Positions 51,421 to 62,629 of a stretch of DNA of 64,000 nt are shown here, piece by piece. The position numbers and the translations under genes were made by a program. This stretch comes from Pseudomonas guariconensis (GTDB taxonomy: Bacteria; Pseudomonadota; Gammaproteobacteria; Pseudomonadales; Pseudomonadaceae), in the NCBI RefSeq assembly GCF_015680235.1, contig NZ_JADLJL010000004.1:124001-188000 (forward strand), given 5' to 3'. Numbering within the stretch: position 1 is the stretch's first letter; every line of letters begins with the position of its first letter. Below the pieces are notes generated by a model, which saw only the letters and a program-made list of their open reading frames with translations, did not search any database and had not been told where the DNA came from.

Positions 51421-53358
51421 ATGCGTATCTGGCGGCGAAGTATCCAATGGCAATTGATCGCGAGCATGGGGGCAGCCTTGCTGGCGAGTATCCTCGTGGT
51501 GGTCGCGGTCTATACCGCGGCGGTCAACCGCCTGACCGAACGCTACCTGGTCGACACTGCGTTGCCGGCCAGTATCGAGGCCATCCGCAATGACATCGAG
51601 CGTATGCTCGGCCAACCGCTGGTGGCGGCGGCGGATATCGCCGGCAATACGCTCCTGCGGGACTGGTTGGCAGCCGGCGAAGACCCTGCCCAGGCGCCGC
51701 GTTTCCTCGAGTACCTCGAAGCCGCCCGGCAGCGCAATCAGGCGTTCACTGCATTGTTCGCGGCCACCGCGACCAACCACTACTACAACGAAAAAGGCCT
51801 GGACCGGACCCTCAGCCGCGATAACCCCAAGGACCAGTGGTTCTACCGCTATATCGACAGCGGCGCCGAACGGCTGATCAACATCGACATCGACGGCTCC
51901 ACCGGCGAGCTTGCATTGTTCATCGACTATCGCGTGGAAAAGGACGGCCAATTGGTCGGCATCGCCGGCATGGGCCTGCGCATGACCGAACTCTCCGAGC
52001 GTATTCAGAACTTCAGTTTCGGCGAACATGGTCGGGTATTGCTGGTGCGCAACGACGGCTTGATCCAGGTTCATCCGCAGCATGAATTCAGCGGCAAGCG
52101 ACAACTGGCCGAGCAGTTCGGCGATGCGGCGAGCCAGGCTGTGCTGGGCGGCGGAGAAGGGCTGCGCAGCGTGCGCTTCAACCGCGACGGCGAGAATTAC
52201 CTGGCCCTGGGCCTGCCCTTGCGCGACCTGAACTGGACGTTGGTGGCCGAGGTGCCGGAGGAAGAAATCTACGCGCAGATGCACGAGGCCGTATGGCTGA
52301 CCAGCCTGATCGGTGGTGCGGTGGCGTTGGTTTCACTGTTGCTGGTGGTGCTGCTGGCGCGGGGGCTGGTGCGACCGATCCGTCAGGTGACTTCGGCATT
52401 GGTGCAGATCGGAAGCGGGGCGGGCGACCTGAGCCACCGCCTCGACGACACGCGCGAAGACGAGCTCGGTGATCTGGCCCGTGGTTTCAACCGGTTCCTC
52501 GACAGCCAGCGTGCGTTGATCGGCGAGGTGCTGCGCACCACCGAACGCCTGCATCGCTCGGTGGAGCAGGTGACGCAGGTGGTGGACAACACCGCCGACC
52601 GCTCCGGCCGGCAGCAGGAGATGACCGAGATGGTCGCTACCGCCGTGCATGAAATGGGGCTGACGGTGCAGGATATCGCCCACAACGCTGGCAATGCCGC
52701 CCATGCATCGCAGTCGGCCCGCGACGAGGCGCTGCAGGCGCGCGAGGTGGTGCGAGGCTCCATCCACAATATCGAGGGCATGTCCGATGAGATCGGACGA
52801 GCGGCCCAGGCGGTGGGTCAGCTGGCCGAGGAAGTCGCCTCGATCGATGAGGTATTGGCGGTGATCCGCAGTATCTCCGAACAGACCAACCTGCTGGCGC
52901 TCAATGCGGCCATCGAGGCGGCCCGGGCCGGTGAAATGGGGCGTGGTTTTGCCGTGGTCGCCGATGAGGTGCGTACCCTGGCGCGGCGTACCCAGGTCTC
53001 CACCGACGAGGTGCAGCAGATGATCCAGCGCCTCAAGCAAGGAGCCGGCAGTGCTGTGGCGTCGATGCAGGCAGGGCAGCAGGCGACGGGCAGTGGTGTG
53101 GAGTCCAGCCAGCGCACTGGCGCGTCGTTGGGGGCGATCACCGACCAGGTGGAACATATCAGTGACATGAACAGCCAGGTGGCGACGGCGACCGAGGAGC
53201 AGTCGGCGGTGACCGAGGAGATCAACCGGACGGTACAGGGGATTTCCGACCTGGCGAGGGAGACGGCGGCCGAGGTGCAGGCCTGTCGTGAACAGTGCCA
53301 GGCCTTGCGGGGGTTGGCCGATGACCTGGCGCGGCAGATGGGCGGGTTCAAACTTTAG
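51421..53358 (+). CDS. Methyl-accepting chemotaxis protein with dCache sensor
   Basis: ATG 51421 behind GGGAGC gives 645 residues. TM1 is at about 11-33, a large periplasmic double-Cache domain at about 34-285 ([41 protein letters not shown]), TM2 at about 289-312, HAMP at 313-365, then a 44-helix-type signalling domain with the hairpin tip [19 protein letters not shown] (about 485-503). It lacks a CheR-binding C-terminal pentapeptide. Location inside the betaine/C1 cluster hints at an amine or amino-acid ligand, but the ligand cannot be read from sequence. Confidence 0.88.
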   Translation: MRIWRRSIQWQLIASMGAALLASILVVVAVYTAAVNRLTERYLVDTALPASIEAIRNDIERMLGQPLVAAADIAGNTLLRDWLAAGEDPAQAPRFLEYLEAARQRNQAFTALFAATATNHYYNEKGLDRTLSRDNPKDQWFYRYIDSGAERLINIDIDGSTGELALFIDYRVEKDGQLVGIAGMGLRMTELSERIQNFSFGEHGRVLLVRNDGLIQVHPQHEFSGKRQLAEQFGDAASQAVLGGGEGLRSVRFNRDGENYLALGLPLRDLNWTLVAEVPEEEIYAQMHEAVWLTSLIGGAVALVSLLLVVLLARGLVRPIRQVTSALVQIGSGAGDLSHRLDDTREDELGDLARGFNRFLDSQRALIGEVLRTTERLHRSVEQVTQVVDNTADRSGRQQEMTEMVATAVHEMGLTVQDIAHNAGNAAHASQSARDEALQAREVVRGSIHNIEGMSDEIGRAAQAVGQLAEEVASIDEVLAVIRSISEQTNLLALNAAIEAARAGEMGRGFAVVADEVRTLARRTQVSTDEVQQMIQRLKQGAGSAVASMQAGQQATGSGVESSQRTGASLGAITDQVEHISDMNSQVATATEEQSAVTEEINRTVQGISDLARETAAEVQACREQCQALRGLADDLARQMGGFKL

Positions 53359-53372
53359 ATTGGCGCTGGCTT

Positions 53373-53462
53373 CATCGCGGGGCAAGCCCGCTCCCACAGG
53401 CTCCGAGCAAACCTTGATCTCGAGCCTGCCCGGAGCCTGTGGGAGCGGGCTTGCCCCGCGAT
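53373..53462. repeat. Inverted REP pair
   Basis: CATCGCGGGGCAAGCCCGCTCCCACAGGCTCC and its inverse GGAGCCTGTGGGAGCGGGCTTGCCCCGCGATG, between convergent genes. Confidence 0.85.
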
Positions 53463-53470
53463 GCGGTCGG

Positions 53471-54511
53471 TCAGGCGCCGACGATGGCGCGTATGTCCGC
53501 CGCCAGCTCATGCACCCGGGTTTCTTCGGTATCCCACGAGCACATGAACCGTGCGCCGCCGCTACCGATGAAGGTATAGAAACGCCAGCCCTTGGCCCGC
53601 AGTGCTTCCAGCACGGCTTCCGGCATCTGCAGGAACACCCCGTTGGCCTGCACCGGGAACATCAACTCCACCCCCGGCAGATCACCAACCAACGAGGCCA
53701 GCAGCTGTGCGCAGTGGTTGGCGTGGCGGCCGTAGCGCAGCCAGGCGCCGTCTTCGAGCAGCCCGACCCAGGGTGCGGAAAGAAAACGCATCTTCGACGC
53801 CAGCTGGCCCGCCTGCTTGCAGCGGTAGTCGAAGTCATCGGCCAGGGCGCGGTTGAAGAACAGGATCGCCTCACCCACCGCCATGCCGTTCTTGGTCCCG
53901 CCGAAGCACAATACATCCACACCCGCCTTCCAGGTCAGTTCCGCCGGCGTGCAGCCCAGGGAGGCGCAGGCATTGGAGAAACGCGCACCGTCCATATGCA
54001 GGTTCAGGCCCAGTTCCTTGCAGGTGGCGCTGATCGCCTTGAGTTCGTCGGGGTTGTACACCGTGCCCACTTCCGTGGCCTGGGTGATGGTCACCACACG
54101 TGGCTTGGGGTAGTGGATGTCCTGGCGCTTGAGGGCCACTTCGCGGATCGATTCGGGCGTCAGCTTGCCGTCCACGCTTCGTGCAGTGAGCAATTTGGAG
54201 CCGTTGGAGAAGAACTCCGGCGCGCCACATTCGTCGGTCTCGACGTGGGCGGTCTCGGAACAGATGACGCTGTGGTAGCTCTGGCACAGGGAGGCCAGGG
54301 CCAGGGAGTTGGCGGCGGTGCCGTTGAAGGCGAAAAACACCTCGCAATCGGTCTCGAACAGCTCGCGGAAGTACTCGGCGGCGCGCTCGGTCCATTGGTC
54401 GTCGCCGTAGGCACGTTCATGGCCCTGGTTGGCCTTTTCCATCGCAGCCCAGGCTTCGGGGCAAATGCCGGAATAGTTGTCGCTGGCGAATTGTTGGCTG
54501 TTATCGGTCAT
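53471..54511 (-). CDS. ltaE: Low-specificity L-threonine aldolase
   Basis: This 346-residue fold-type I PLP enzyme has the Schiff-base lysine in CFGGTKNGMAVGEAI (about 210). HMDGARFSNACASLGCTP carries the Asp that contacts the pyridine ring, and CSETAHVETDECGAPEF contributes to the substrate site. It interconverts threonine with glycine and acetaldehyde. It is divergent from glyA and fits the glycine-producing context. Confidence 0.92.
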   Translation of the reverse strand: MTDNSQQFASDNYSGICPEAWAAMEKANQGHERAYGDDQWTERAAEYFRELFETDCEVFFAFNGTAANSLALASLCQSYHSVICSETAHVETDECGAPEFFSNGSKLLTARSVDGKLTPESIREVALKRQDIHYPKPRVVTITQATEVGTVYNPDELKAISATCKELGLNLHMDGARFSNACASLGCTPAELTWKAGVDVLCFGGTKNGMAVGEAILFFNRALADDFDYRCKQAGQLASKMRFLSAPWVGLLEDGAWLRYGRHANHCAQLLASLVGDLPGVELMFPVQANGVFLQMPEAVLEALRAKGWRFYTFIGSGGARFMCSWDTEETRVHELAADIRAIVGA

Positions 54512-54823
54512 GACAGCTGTCCTTTATACGACATGGAAGCGCACTCTAAACCATCGATTCAGCGGTTGCCTATACAGCTACACACCCCCTGTGGGAGCGG
54601 GCTTGTCCCGCGATGCGCCAATAGGAGCGCCGTCGCTGACCGGTCGGGCGCAATCGCGGGGCAAGCCCGCTCCCACAGGGGTGGGCGCAACTTCGAATGA
54701 ATGTCGTAAACGCGCCATTGCAAGGCGTGCGCAGGCATCTGGGTCGGCCGTGCCGGTCATACCATCGCCACAAAGGGCCACCGTGCCTGAAGACAAGAAA
54801 TGGCCGCTGCCAGGAGACAAACG
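54512..54823. promoter_or_regulatory. Divergent ltaE/glyA intergenic region with REP pair
   Basis: 312 bp. A REP pair occupies 54589-54681 (CCCTGTGGGAGCGGGCTTGTCCCGCGATGCGCC and its inverse). The remaining 140 bp before glyA must hold its promoter. I see no glycine or other riboswitch-like structure. Confidence 0.55.
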
Positions 54824-56077
<1,254 letters not shown>

Positions 56078-56092
56078 GTGGAGTAACCAACC

Positions 56093-57343
56093 ATGCAACG
56101 CTATTCAGGCTTCGGCCTTTTCAAACACTCCCTCAGCCACCACGAGAACTGGCAGCGCATGTGGCGCACGCCGACGCCGAAGAAGGTGTACGACGTGGTC
56201 ATCGTCGGCGGTGGCGGCCACGGCCTGGCCACGGCCTACTACCTGGCCAAGGAGCACGGCATCACCAACGTCGCGGTGATCGAGAAGGGTTACCTGGGCG
56301 GCGGCAACACCGCCCGTAACACCACCATCGTGCGTTCCAACTACCTGTGGGACGAGTCGGCCAAGCTGTACGAACACGCCATGAAGCTGTGGGAAGGCCT
56401 GTCCCAGGACATCAACTACAACGTGATGTTCTCCCAGCGTGGTGTCTACAACCTGTGCCACACCCTGCAGGACATCCGTGACTCCGAGCGCCGCGTCAAC
56501 GCCAACCGCCTCAACGGCGTGGACGGCGAACTGCTGAACACCGAGCAGGTGGCTGCCGAGATCCCATACCTGGACTGCTCGAAGAACACCCGCTACCCGA
56601 TCCTCGGCGCGACCGTCCAGCGCCGTGGCGGCGTGGCCCGCCACGATGCCGTGGCCTGGGGCTATGCCCGTGCTGCCGACGCCCTGGGCGTGGACCTGAT
56701 CCAGCAGACCGAAGTGATCGGCTTCCGCAAGGAAAACGGCGCGGTCATCGGCGTGGAAACCAACAAGGGCTTCATCGGCGCCAAGCGCGTCGGCGTGGTC
56801 ACCGCCGGTAACTCCGGCCACATGGCCAAGCTGGCCGGCTTCCGCCTGCCGCTAGAATCGCACCCGCTGCAGGCCCTGGTATCGGAGCCGATCAAGCCGA
56901 TCATCGACAGCGTGATCATGTCCAACGCCGTGCACGGCTACATCAGCCAGTCCGACAAAGGCGACCTGGTCATCGGTGCCGGTATCGACGGTTGGGTCGG
57001 TTACGGCCAGCGCGGCTCGTACCCGATCATCGAGCACACCATGCAGGCGATCGTCGAGATGTTCCCGATCCTCTCGCGCGTGCGCATGAACCGTCAGTGG
57101 GGCGGCATCGTCGACACCTGCCCGGACGCGTGCCCGATCATCTCCAAGACCCCTGTGAAAAACCTGTTCTTCAACTGCGGCTGGGGTACCGGCGGCTTCA
57201 AGGCGACCCCGGGTTCGGGCAACGTCTTCGCCGCGAGCCTTGCCAAAGGCGAGATGCACCCATTGGCCAAGCCGTTCTCGATCGACCGCTTCTACAGCGG
57301 CGCGCTGATCGACGAACACGGCGCTGCGGCCGTCGCCCACTAA
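56093..57343 (+). CDS. soxB: Sarcosine oxidase beta subunit
   Basis: This 416-residue flavoprotein has the N-terminal dinucleotide motif [22 protein letters not shown] (about 32-53) and the covalent-FMN region [20 protein letters not shown], with [16 protein letters not shown] near the C-terminus. It oxidises the methyl group of sarcosine in the heterotetramer SoxBDAG. It lies 15 nt after glyA. Confidence 0.96.
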   Translation: MQRYSGFGLFKHSLSHHENWQRMWRTPTPKKVYDVVIVGGGGHGLATAYYLAKEHGITNVAVIEKGYLGGGNTARNTTIVRSNYLWDESAKLYEHAMKLWEGLSQDINYNVMFSQRGVYNLCHTLQDIRDSERRVNANRLNGVDGELLNTEQVAAEIPYLDCSKNTRYPILGATVQRRGGVARHDAVAWGYARAADALGVDLIQQTEVIGFRKENGAVIGVETNKGFIGAKRVGVVTAGNSGHMAKLAGFRLPLESHPLQALVSEPIKPIIDSVIMSNAVHGYISQSDKGDLVIGAGIDGWVGYGQRGSYPIIEHTMQAIVEMFPILSRVRMNRQWGGIVDTCPDACPIISKTPVKNLFFNCGWGTGGFKATPGSGNVFAASLAKGEMHPLAKPFSIDRFYSGALIDEHGAAAVAH

Positions 57344-57359
57344 TCGGAGACAATTCGTC

Positions 57360-57692
57360 ATGTTGCATATTTTCTGTCCCCACTGCGGCGAGCTGCGCTC
57401 CGAAGAAGAGTTCCACTCCTCCGGCCAGGCTCACATCGCCCGCCCGCTGGACCCTAGCGCCTGCACCGACGAGGAATGGGGTACCTACATGTTCTTCCGC
57501 GACAACCTGCGCGGTATCCATCACGAACTGTGGGACCACGTCGCCGGCTGCCGCCAGTACTTCAACGTCACGCGTAACACCGAGACCTACGAAATTCTGG
57601 AAACCTACAAGATCGGCGAGAAGCCGCAGGTCACCGCCAGCAAGCTGAACCCCGCGCAGTCGGCCGTCAAAGGCCAGGGAGAAAAAGTATGA
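57360..57692 (+). CDS. soxD: Sarcosine oxidase delta subunit
   Basis: This 110-residue subunit has the zinc site in FCPHCGELRSEEEFHSSGQAH (about 4-24, Cys and His ligands) and the conserved DNLRGIHHELWDHVAGCRQYF. It bridges subunits of the heterotetramer. The stop overlaps soxA by 4 nt. Confidence 0.96.
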   Translation: MLHIFCPHCGELRSEEEFHSSGQAHIARPLDPSACTDEEWGTYMFFRDNLRGIHHELWDHVAGCRQYFNVTRNTETYEILETYKIGEKPQVTASKLNPAQSAVKGQGEKV

Positions 57693-60600
57693 GCCAGGTC
57701 TATCGCCTCGCCAGCGGTGGTCGCATCGACCGCAGCAAGGTCCTGAACTTCACTTTCAACGGCAAGACCTACCAGGGTTATGCCGGTGACAGCCTGGCCG
57801 CTGCCCTGCTGGCCAACGGCGTCGATATCGTCGGCCGCAGCTTCAAGTACTCGCGTCCACGCGGCATCATCGCGGCCGGCCCGGAAGAGCCGAACGCCAT
57901 CCTGCAGCTGGGTTCGAGCGAAGCCACCCAGGTGCCGAACGTGCGCGCCACTCAACAGGCCCTGTACTCCGGCCTGGTAGCCACCAGCACCAACGGCTGG
58001 CCGAACGTCAACAACGACGTCATGGGCATCCTCGGCAAGGTCGGCGGCAGCATGATGCCGCCCGGGTTCTACTACAAGACCTTCATGTATCCCAAGTCGT
58101 TCTGGATGACCTACGAGAAGTACATCCGTAAGGCGGCAGGCCTTGGCCGTGCACCGCTGCAGAACGACCCGGACAGCTACGACTACATGAACCAGCACTG
58201 CGACGTGCTGATCGTCGGTGCAGGCCCTGCCGGCCTGGCCGCCGCCCTGGCTGCCGGCCGTAGCGGTGCCCGCGTGATCGTTGCCGACGAACAGGAAGAG
58301 TTCGGTGGCAGCCTGCTCGACACCCGCGAAACCCTCGACGGCAAACCCGCCGCCGACTGGGTCGCCGCAGTCGTCGCCGAGCTGCAGTCGCTGCCGGAAG
58401 TGACCCTGCTGCCACGCGCCACGGTCAACGGCTACCACGACCACAACTTCCTGACCATCCACGAGCGCCTGACCGACCACCTCGGCGACCGCGCCCCGAT
58501 CGGCCAGGTTCGTCACCGCGTTCACCGTGTGCGTGCCAAGCGTGTGGTACTGGCTACCGGTACCCACGAGCGTCCGCTGGTGTACGGCAACAACGACGTG
58601 CCGGGCAACATGCTCGCCGGCGCCATCTCGGTGTACGTGCGCCGTTATGGCGTGGCCCCGGGCCGCAAGCTGGTGCTGTCCACCAACAACGACCACGCCT
58701 ACCGCACCGCGCTGGACTGGCACGACGCTGGCCTGCAAGTGGTCGCCATCGCCGATGCGCGCCACAACCCACGCGGCTCGCTGGTCGAGGAAGCGCGTGC
58801 CAAGGGCATCCGCATCCTGACCTCCAGCGCCGTGATCGAGGCCAAGGGCACCAAGCACGTGACCGGCGCCCGCGTCGCTGCGATCGACGCCGTTGCCCAC
58901 AAGGTCACCAGCCCGGGCGAATGGCTCGAGTGCGACCTGATCGGCTCCTCCGGCGGCTACAGCCCGGTGGTTCACCTGGCGTCCCACCTGGGCGGCCGTC
59001 CGATCTGGCGTGACGACATCCTCGGCTTCGTGCCGGGCGATGCTCCGCAAAAACGCGTCTGCGTCGGCGGCGTGAATGGCGTGTACCCACTGGGTGACGC
59101 GATTGCCGACGGTTTCGAAGGCGGCGTCCAGGCCGCGACCGAAGCGGGCTTCAAGGCCACCACCGGCACTCTGCCGAAGGTCGTTGCACGCAAGGAAGAA
59201 GCGACCCTGGCCCTGTTCCAGGTGCCGCACGACAAGGGCACCGCCCGTGCGCCGAAGCAGTTCGTCGACCAGCAGAACGACGTCACCGCAGCGGCCATCG
59301 AGCTGGCTACTCGCGAAGGCTTCGAGTCGGTCGAGCACGTCAAGCGCTACACCGCGCTGGGCTTCGGTACCGACCAGGGCAAACTGGGCAACATCAACGG
59401 CCTGGCCATCGCCGCCCGTTCGATGGGTATCACCATCCCGCAGATGGGTACCACCATGTTCCGCCCCAACTACACGCCGGTCACCTTCGGTGCCGTAGCA
59501 GGTCGTCACTGTGGCCACCTGTTCGAGCCCGTGCGCTTCACCGCGCTGCACGCCTGGCACCTGAAGAACGGCGCCGAGTTCGAAGACGTCGGCCAATGGA
59601 AGCGTCCTTGGTACTTCCCGAAAGCCGGCGAAGATATCCATGCCGCGGTAGAGCGTGAGTGCAAGGCAGTGCGCGACAGCGTTGGTCTGCTCGACGCCTC
59701 GACCCTGGGCAAGATCGACATCCAGGGGCCGGATGCCCGCGAGTTCCTCAACCGCGTGTACACCAACGCCTGGACCAAGCTCGATGTGGGCAAGGCCCGC
59801 TACGGCCTGATGTGCAAGGAAGACGGCATGGTCTTCGACGACGGCGTGACCGCCTGCGTCGGCGACAACCACTTCATCATGACCACCACCACCGGCGGCG
59901 CTGCCCGCGTATTGCAGTGGCTGGAGCTGTACCACCAGACCGAATGGCCGGACCTGAAGGTGTACTTCACCTCCGTGACCGACCACTGGGCCACCATGAC
60001 CCTGTCGGGCCCCAACAGCCGCAAGCTGCTGGCCGAGCTGACCGACATCGACCTGGACAAGGAAGCCTTCCCGTTCATGAGCTGGAAGGAAGGCCTGGTC
60101 GGCGGCGTGCCGGCGCGGGTGTTCCGTATCTCGTTCACCGGTGAGCTGTCGTACGAGATCAACGTCCAGGCCAACTACGCCATGGGCGTGCTGGAGCAGA
60201 TCGTCGAGGCGGGCAAGAAGTACAACCTGACCCCGTACGGCACCGAGACCATGCACGTGCTGCGCGCCGAGAAGGGCTTCATCATCGTCGGTCAGGACAC
60301 CGACGGCTCGATGAACCCGGACGACCTCAACATGGGCTGGTGTGTCGGTCGCAACAAGCCGTTCTCCTGGATCGGCGCACGCGGCATGACCCGTTCGGAC
60401 TGCCTGCGTGAAGATCGCAAGCAACTGGTCGGCCTCAAGCCTGTCGACCCGACCAAGTGGCTGCCCGAGGGCGCCCAGCTGGTGTTCGACCCGAACCAGC
60501 CGATCCCGATGGACATGGTCGGTCACGTGACCTCGAGCTATGCCTCCAACTCCCTGGGCTATTCGTTCGCCATGGGTGTGGTCAAGGGCGGCCTCAAGCG

Positions 60601-60706
60601 CATGGGCGAGCGTGTCTACTCGCCGCAGGCTGACGGCAGCGTGATCGAGGCCGAAATCGTGTCTTCGGTGTTCTTCGATCCGAAGGGTGAGCGGCAGAAC
60701 GTCTGA
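57689..60706 (+). CDS. soxA: Sarcosine oxidase alpha subunit
   Basis: This 1005-residue subunit has a ferredoxin-like N-terminal domain (LNFTFNGKTYQGYAGDSLAAALLANG), an FAD/NAD domain (VLIVGAGPAGLAAALAAGRSG, about 171-191) and a C-terminal GcvT-like folate domain (from about 610; GMVFDDGVTACVGDNHF). The folate domain captures the oxidised methyl as methylene-THF instead of releasing formaldehyde. It is followed by a REP pair before soxG. Confidence 0.96.
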   Translation: MSQVYRLASGGRIDRSKVLNFTFNGKTYQGYAGDSLAAALLANGVDIVGRSFKYSRPRGIIAAGPEEPNAILQLGSSEATQVPNVRATQQALYSGLVATSTNGWPNVNNDVMGILGKVGGSMMPPGFYYKTFMYPKSFWMTYEKYIRKAAGLGRAPLQNDPDSYDYMNQHCDVLIVGAGPAGLAAALAAGRSGARVIVADEQEEFGGSLLDTRETLDGKPAADWVAAVVAELQSLPEVTLLPRATVNGYHDHNFLTIHERLTDHLGDRAPIGQVRHRVHRVRAKRVVLATGTHERPLVYGNNDVPGNMLAGAISVYVRRYGVAPGRKLVLSTNNDHAYRTALDWHDAGLQVVAIADARHNPRGSLVEEARAKGIRILTSSAVIEAKGTKHVTGARVAAIDAVAHKVTSPGEWLECDLIGSSGGYSPVVHLASHLGGRPIWRDDILGFVPGDAPQKRVCVGGVNGVYPLGDAIADGFEGGVQAATEAGFKATTGTLPKVVARKEEATLALFQVPHDKGTARAPKQFVDQQNDVTAAAIELATREGFESVEHVKRYTALGFGTDQGKLGNINGLAIAARSMGITIPQMGTTMFRPNYTPVTFGAVAGRHCGHLFEPVRFTALHAWHLKNGAEFEDVGQWKRPWYFPKAGEDIHAAVERECKAVRDSVGLLDASTLGKIDIQGPDAREFLNRVYTNAWTKLDVGKARYGLMCKEDGMVFDDGVTACVGDNHFIMTTTTGGAARVLQWLELYHQTEWPDLKVYFTSVTDHWATMTLSGPNSRKLLAELTDIDLDKEAFPFMSWKEGLVGGVPARVFRISFTGELSYEINVQANYAMGVLEQIVEAGKKYNLTPYGTETMHVLRAEKGFIIVGQDTDGSMNPDDLNMGWCVGRNKPFSWIGARGMTRSDCLREDRKQLVGLKPVDPTKWLPEGAQLVFDPNQPIPMDMVGHVTSSYASNSLGYSFAMGVVKGGLKRMGERVYSPQADGSVIEAEIVSSVFFDPKGERQNV

Positions 60707-60713
60707 CTCCGTC

Positions 60714-60804
60714 CTGTGGCGAGCCGGCAAGCCGGCTCCCACAGGAACGATGCAGGTCTAAAGGCTGACGCTGTCCCTGTGGGAGCTGGATTGCCAGCGA
60801 TGAG
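60714..60804. repeat. Inverted REP pair between soxA and soxG
   Basis: TGTGGCGAGCCGGCAAGCCGGCTCCCACAGG and CCTGTGGGAGCTGGATTGCCAGCGATG. It splits an otherwise tight operon and leaves a 176-bp gap. Confidence 0.8.
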
Positions 60805-60882
60805 GCCGGCAAGGCCACCACAGGCAGTAGGTTCCCCAGAGGCTGTGTCGCTCTGACCAACAGAATTCAAGGCAGGTAAGAA

Positions 60883-61515
60883 ATGAGCGTAATCAACGTC
60901 TTCCAGCAAAACCCCGGCTCCAACGCCCGGGCCGAGTCGCCGCTGCACCATGCCGACCTGGCCAGCCTGGTCGGCAAGGGCCGCAAGAACGCAGGCGTCA
61001 CCCTGCGTGAGCACAAGTTCCTGGGTCACCTGACCCTCCGTGGCGATGGCCACGATGCGGCATTCGCCGCTGGCGTGAAAAAGGCGCTGGGCCTGGAGCT
61101 GCCGGTCGCCCTGACCGTCGTCGCCAACGCCGAGATGTCGCTGCAATGGGTCGGCCCCGACGAGTGGCTGCTGATCGTTCCTGGCGGCCAGGAGCTGGCT
61201 GTCGAGCAGAAGCTGCGTGCAGCCCTCGAAGGCCAGCACATCCAGGTGGTCAACATCAGCGGCGGGCAGACCCTGCTCGAACTGCGCGGCCCGAACGTGC
61301 GCGACGTGCTGATGAAATCCACCAGCTATGATGTACACCCGAACAACTTCCCGGTCGGCAAGGCCGTCGGCACCGTGTTCGCCAAGTCGCAACTGGTAAT
61401 TCGCCGCACCGCCGAGGACACCTGGGAGCTGGTGATTCGCCGCAGCTTCGCTGACTACTGGTGGCTGTGGCTGCAGGACGCGTCGGCTGAATACGGTCTG
61501 TCCATCGAAGCATAA
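60883..61515 (+). CDS. soxG: Sarcosine oxidase gamma subunit
   Basis: This 210-residue GcvT/YgfZ-like subunit has the typical LQWVGPDEWLLIVPGGQE (about 87-104) and VVNISGGQTLLELRGPNVRDVLMK. It completes the heterotetramer. ATG 60883 follows GGTAAG, weak. It ends 11 nt before purU. Confidence 0.94.
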   Translation: MSVINVFQQNPGSNARAESPLHHADLASLVGKGRKNAGVTLREHKFLGHLTLRGDGHDAAFAAGVKKALGLELPVALTVVANAEMSLQWVGPDEWLLIVPGGQELAVEQKLRAALEGQHIQVVNISGGQTLLELRGPNVRDVLMKSTSYDVHPNNFPVGKAVGTVFAKSQLVIRRTAEDTWELVIRRSFADYWWLWLQDASAEYGLSIEA

Positions 61516-61526
61516 GGAGAACACGC

Positions 61527-62384
61527 ATGAGTCGGGCACCGGACACTTGGATTCTCACCGCCGACTGCCCGAGCATGCTCGGCACCGTCGATGTGGTCAC
61601 GCGTTACCTCTACGAGCAGCGCTGCTACGTGACGGAGCATCACTCCTTCGATGACCGGCTGTCGGGGCGGTTCTTCATCCGCGTCGAGTTCCGCCAGCCG
61701 GACGATTTCGACGAAGCCGGCTTCCGCGCCGGCCTCGCCGAGCGCAGCGATGCGTTCGGCATGGCCTTCGAGCTGACCGCGCCGAATCACCGCCCCAAGG
61801 TGGTGATCATGGTGTCCAAGGCCGACCATTGCCTGAACGACCTGCTGTATCGCCAGCGCATCGGCCAGCTGGGCATGGACGTGGTGGCGGTGGTGTCCAA
61901 CCACCCGGACCTCGAACCCCTGGCCCAGTGGCACAAGATTCCGTACTACCACTTCCCCCTGGATCCGAAAGACAAGCCAGCCCAGGAGCGCAAAGTGCTG
62001 CAGGTGATCGAGGAGACCGGCGCCGAGCTGGTGATCCTCGCCCGCTACATGCAGGTGCTGTCGCCCGAGCTGTGCCGTCGCCTGGATGGCTGGGCGATCA
62101 ACATCCACCACTCCCTGCTGCCGGGCTTCAAGGGCGCCAAGCCCTACCACCAGGCCTACAACAAGGGCGTGAAAATGGTCGGCGCCACGGCGCACTACAT
62201 CAACAATGACCTCGATGAAGGGCCGATCATCGCCCAGGGCGTCGAGGTGGTGGACCACAGCCACTACCCCGAAGACCTGATCGCCAAGGGCCGTGACATC
62301 GAGTGCCTGACCCTGGCGCGTGCGGTGGGGTACCACATCGAGCGGCGGGTGTTCCTCAACGCCAATCGCACGGTCGTGCTCTGA
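61527..62384 (+). CDS. purU: Formyltetrahydrofolate deformylase
   Basis: This 285-residue enzyme has an N-terminal ACT domain (WILTADCPSMLGTVDVVTRYL) and a formyltransferase-type catalytic domain with Asn/His/Asp (INIHHSLLPGFKGAKPYHQAY, about 191-211; DLDEGPIIAQG). It hydrolyses 10-formyl-THF to formate and THF, restoring free folate for SoxA. RBS is AAGGAG. Confidence 0.95.
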   Translation: MSRAPDTWILTADCPSMLGTVDVVTRYLYEQRCYVTEHHSFDDRLSGRFFIRVEFRQPDDFDEAGFRAGLAERSDAFGMAFELTAPNHRPKVVIMVSKADHCLNDLLYRQRIGQLGMDVVAVVSNHPDLEPLAQWHKIPYYHFPLDPKDKPAQERKVLQVIEETGAELVILARYMQVLSPELCRRLDGWAINIHHSLLPGFKGAKPYHQAYNKGVKMVGATAHYINNDLDEGPIIAQGVEVVDHSHYPEDLIAKGRDIECLTLARAVGYHIERRVFLNANRTVVL

Positions 62385-62388
62385 CTGA

Positions 62389-62460
62389 CGCAATCGTGGG
62401 ACAAGCCCGCTTCCACAGGGTTCACCGCCACCCTGTGGGAGCGGGCTTGTCCCGCGAGTG
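62389..62460. repeat. Inverted REP pair before fdhA
   Basis: CGCAATCGTGGGACAAGCCCGCTTCCACAGGG and the inverse CCCTGTGGGAGCGGGCTTGTCCCGCGAGTG. Confidence 0.82.
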
Positions 62461-62629
62461 GGCCCATCACTTTTATCCTGCCGTTAACAGGCAACCCCCT
62501 GTCGTTTCCAGTCACCGCGATATCACCAGACAGGCCCACAATTCCCGCCATTCCAGTAACACATGCCACCCATGAGGGGTGGCGCTTCCACCACCGCTGC
62601 AATAAGTAGAAAACGAGCGAGGTAAGAGC

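Noticed and set aside
57605..60742. 1045-codon open frame antisense to soxA
   Set aside because: High-GC shadow frame; low-complexity His/Gly/Ala/Asp-rich product with no motif, while soxA on the other strand is fully conserved.
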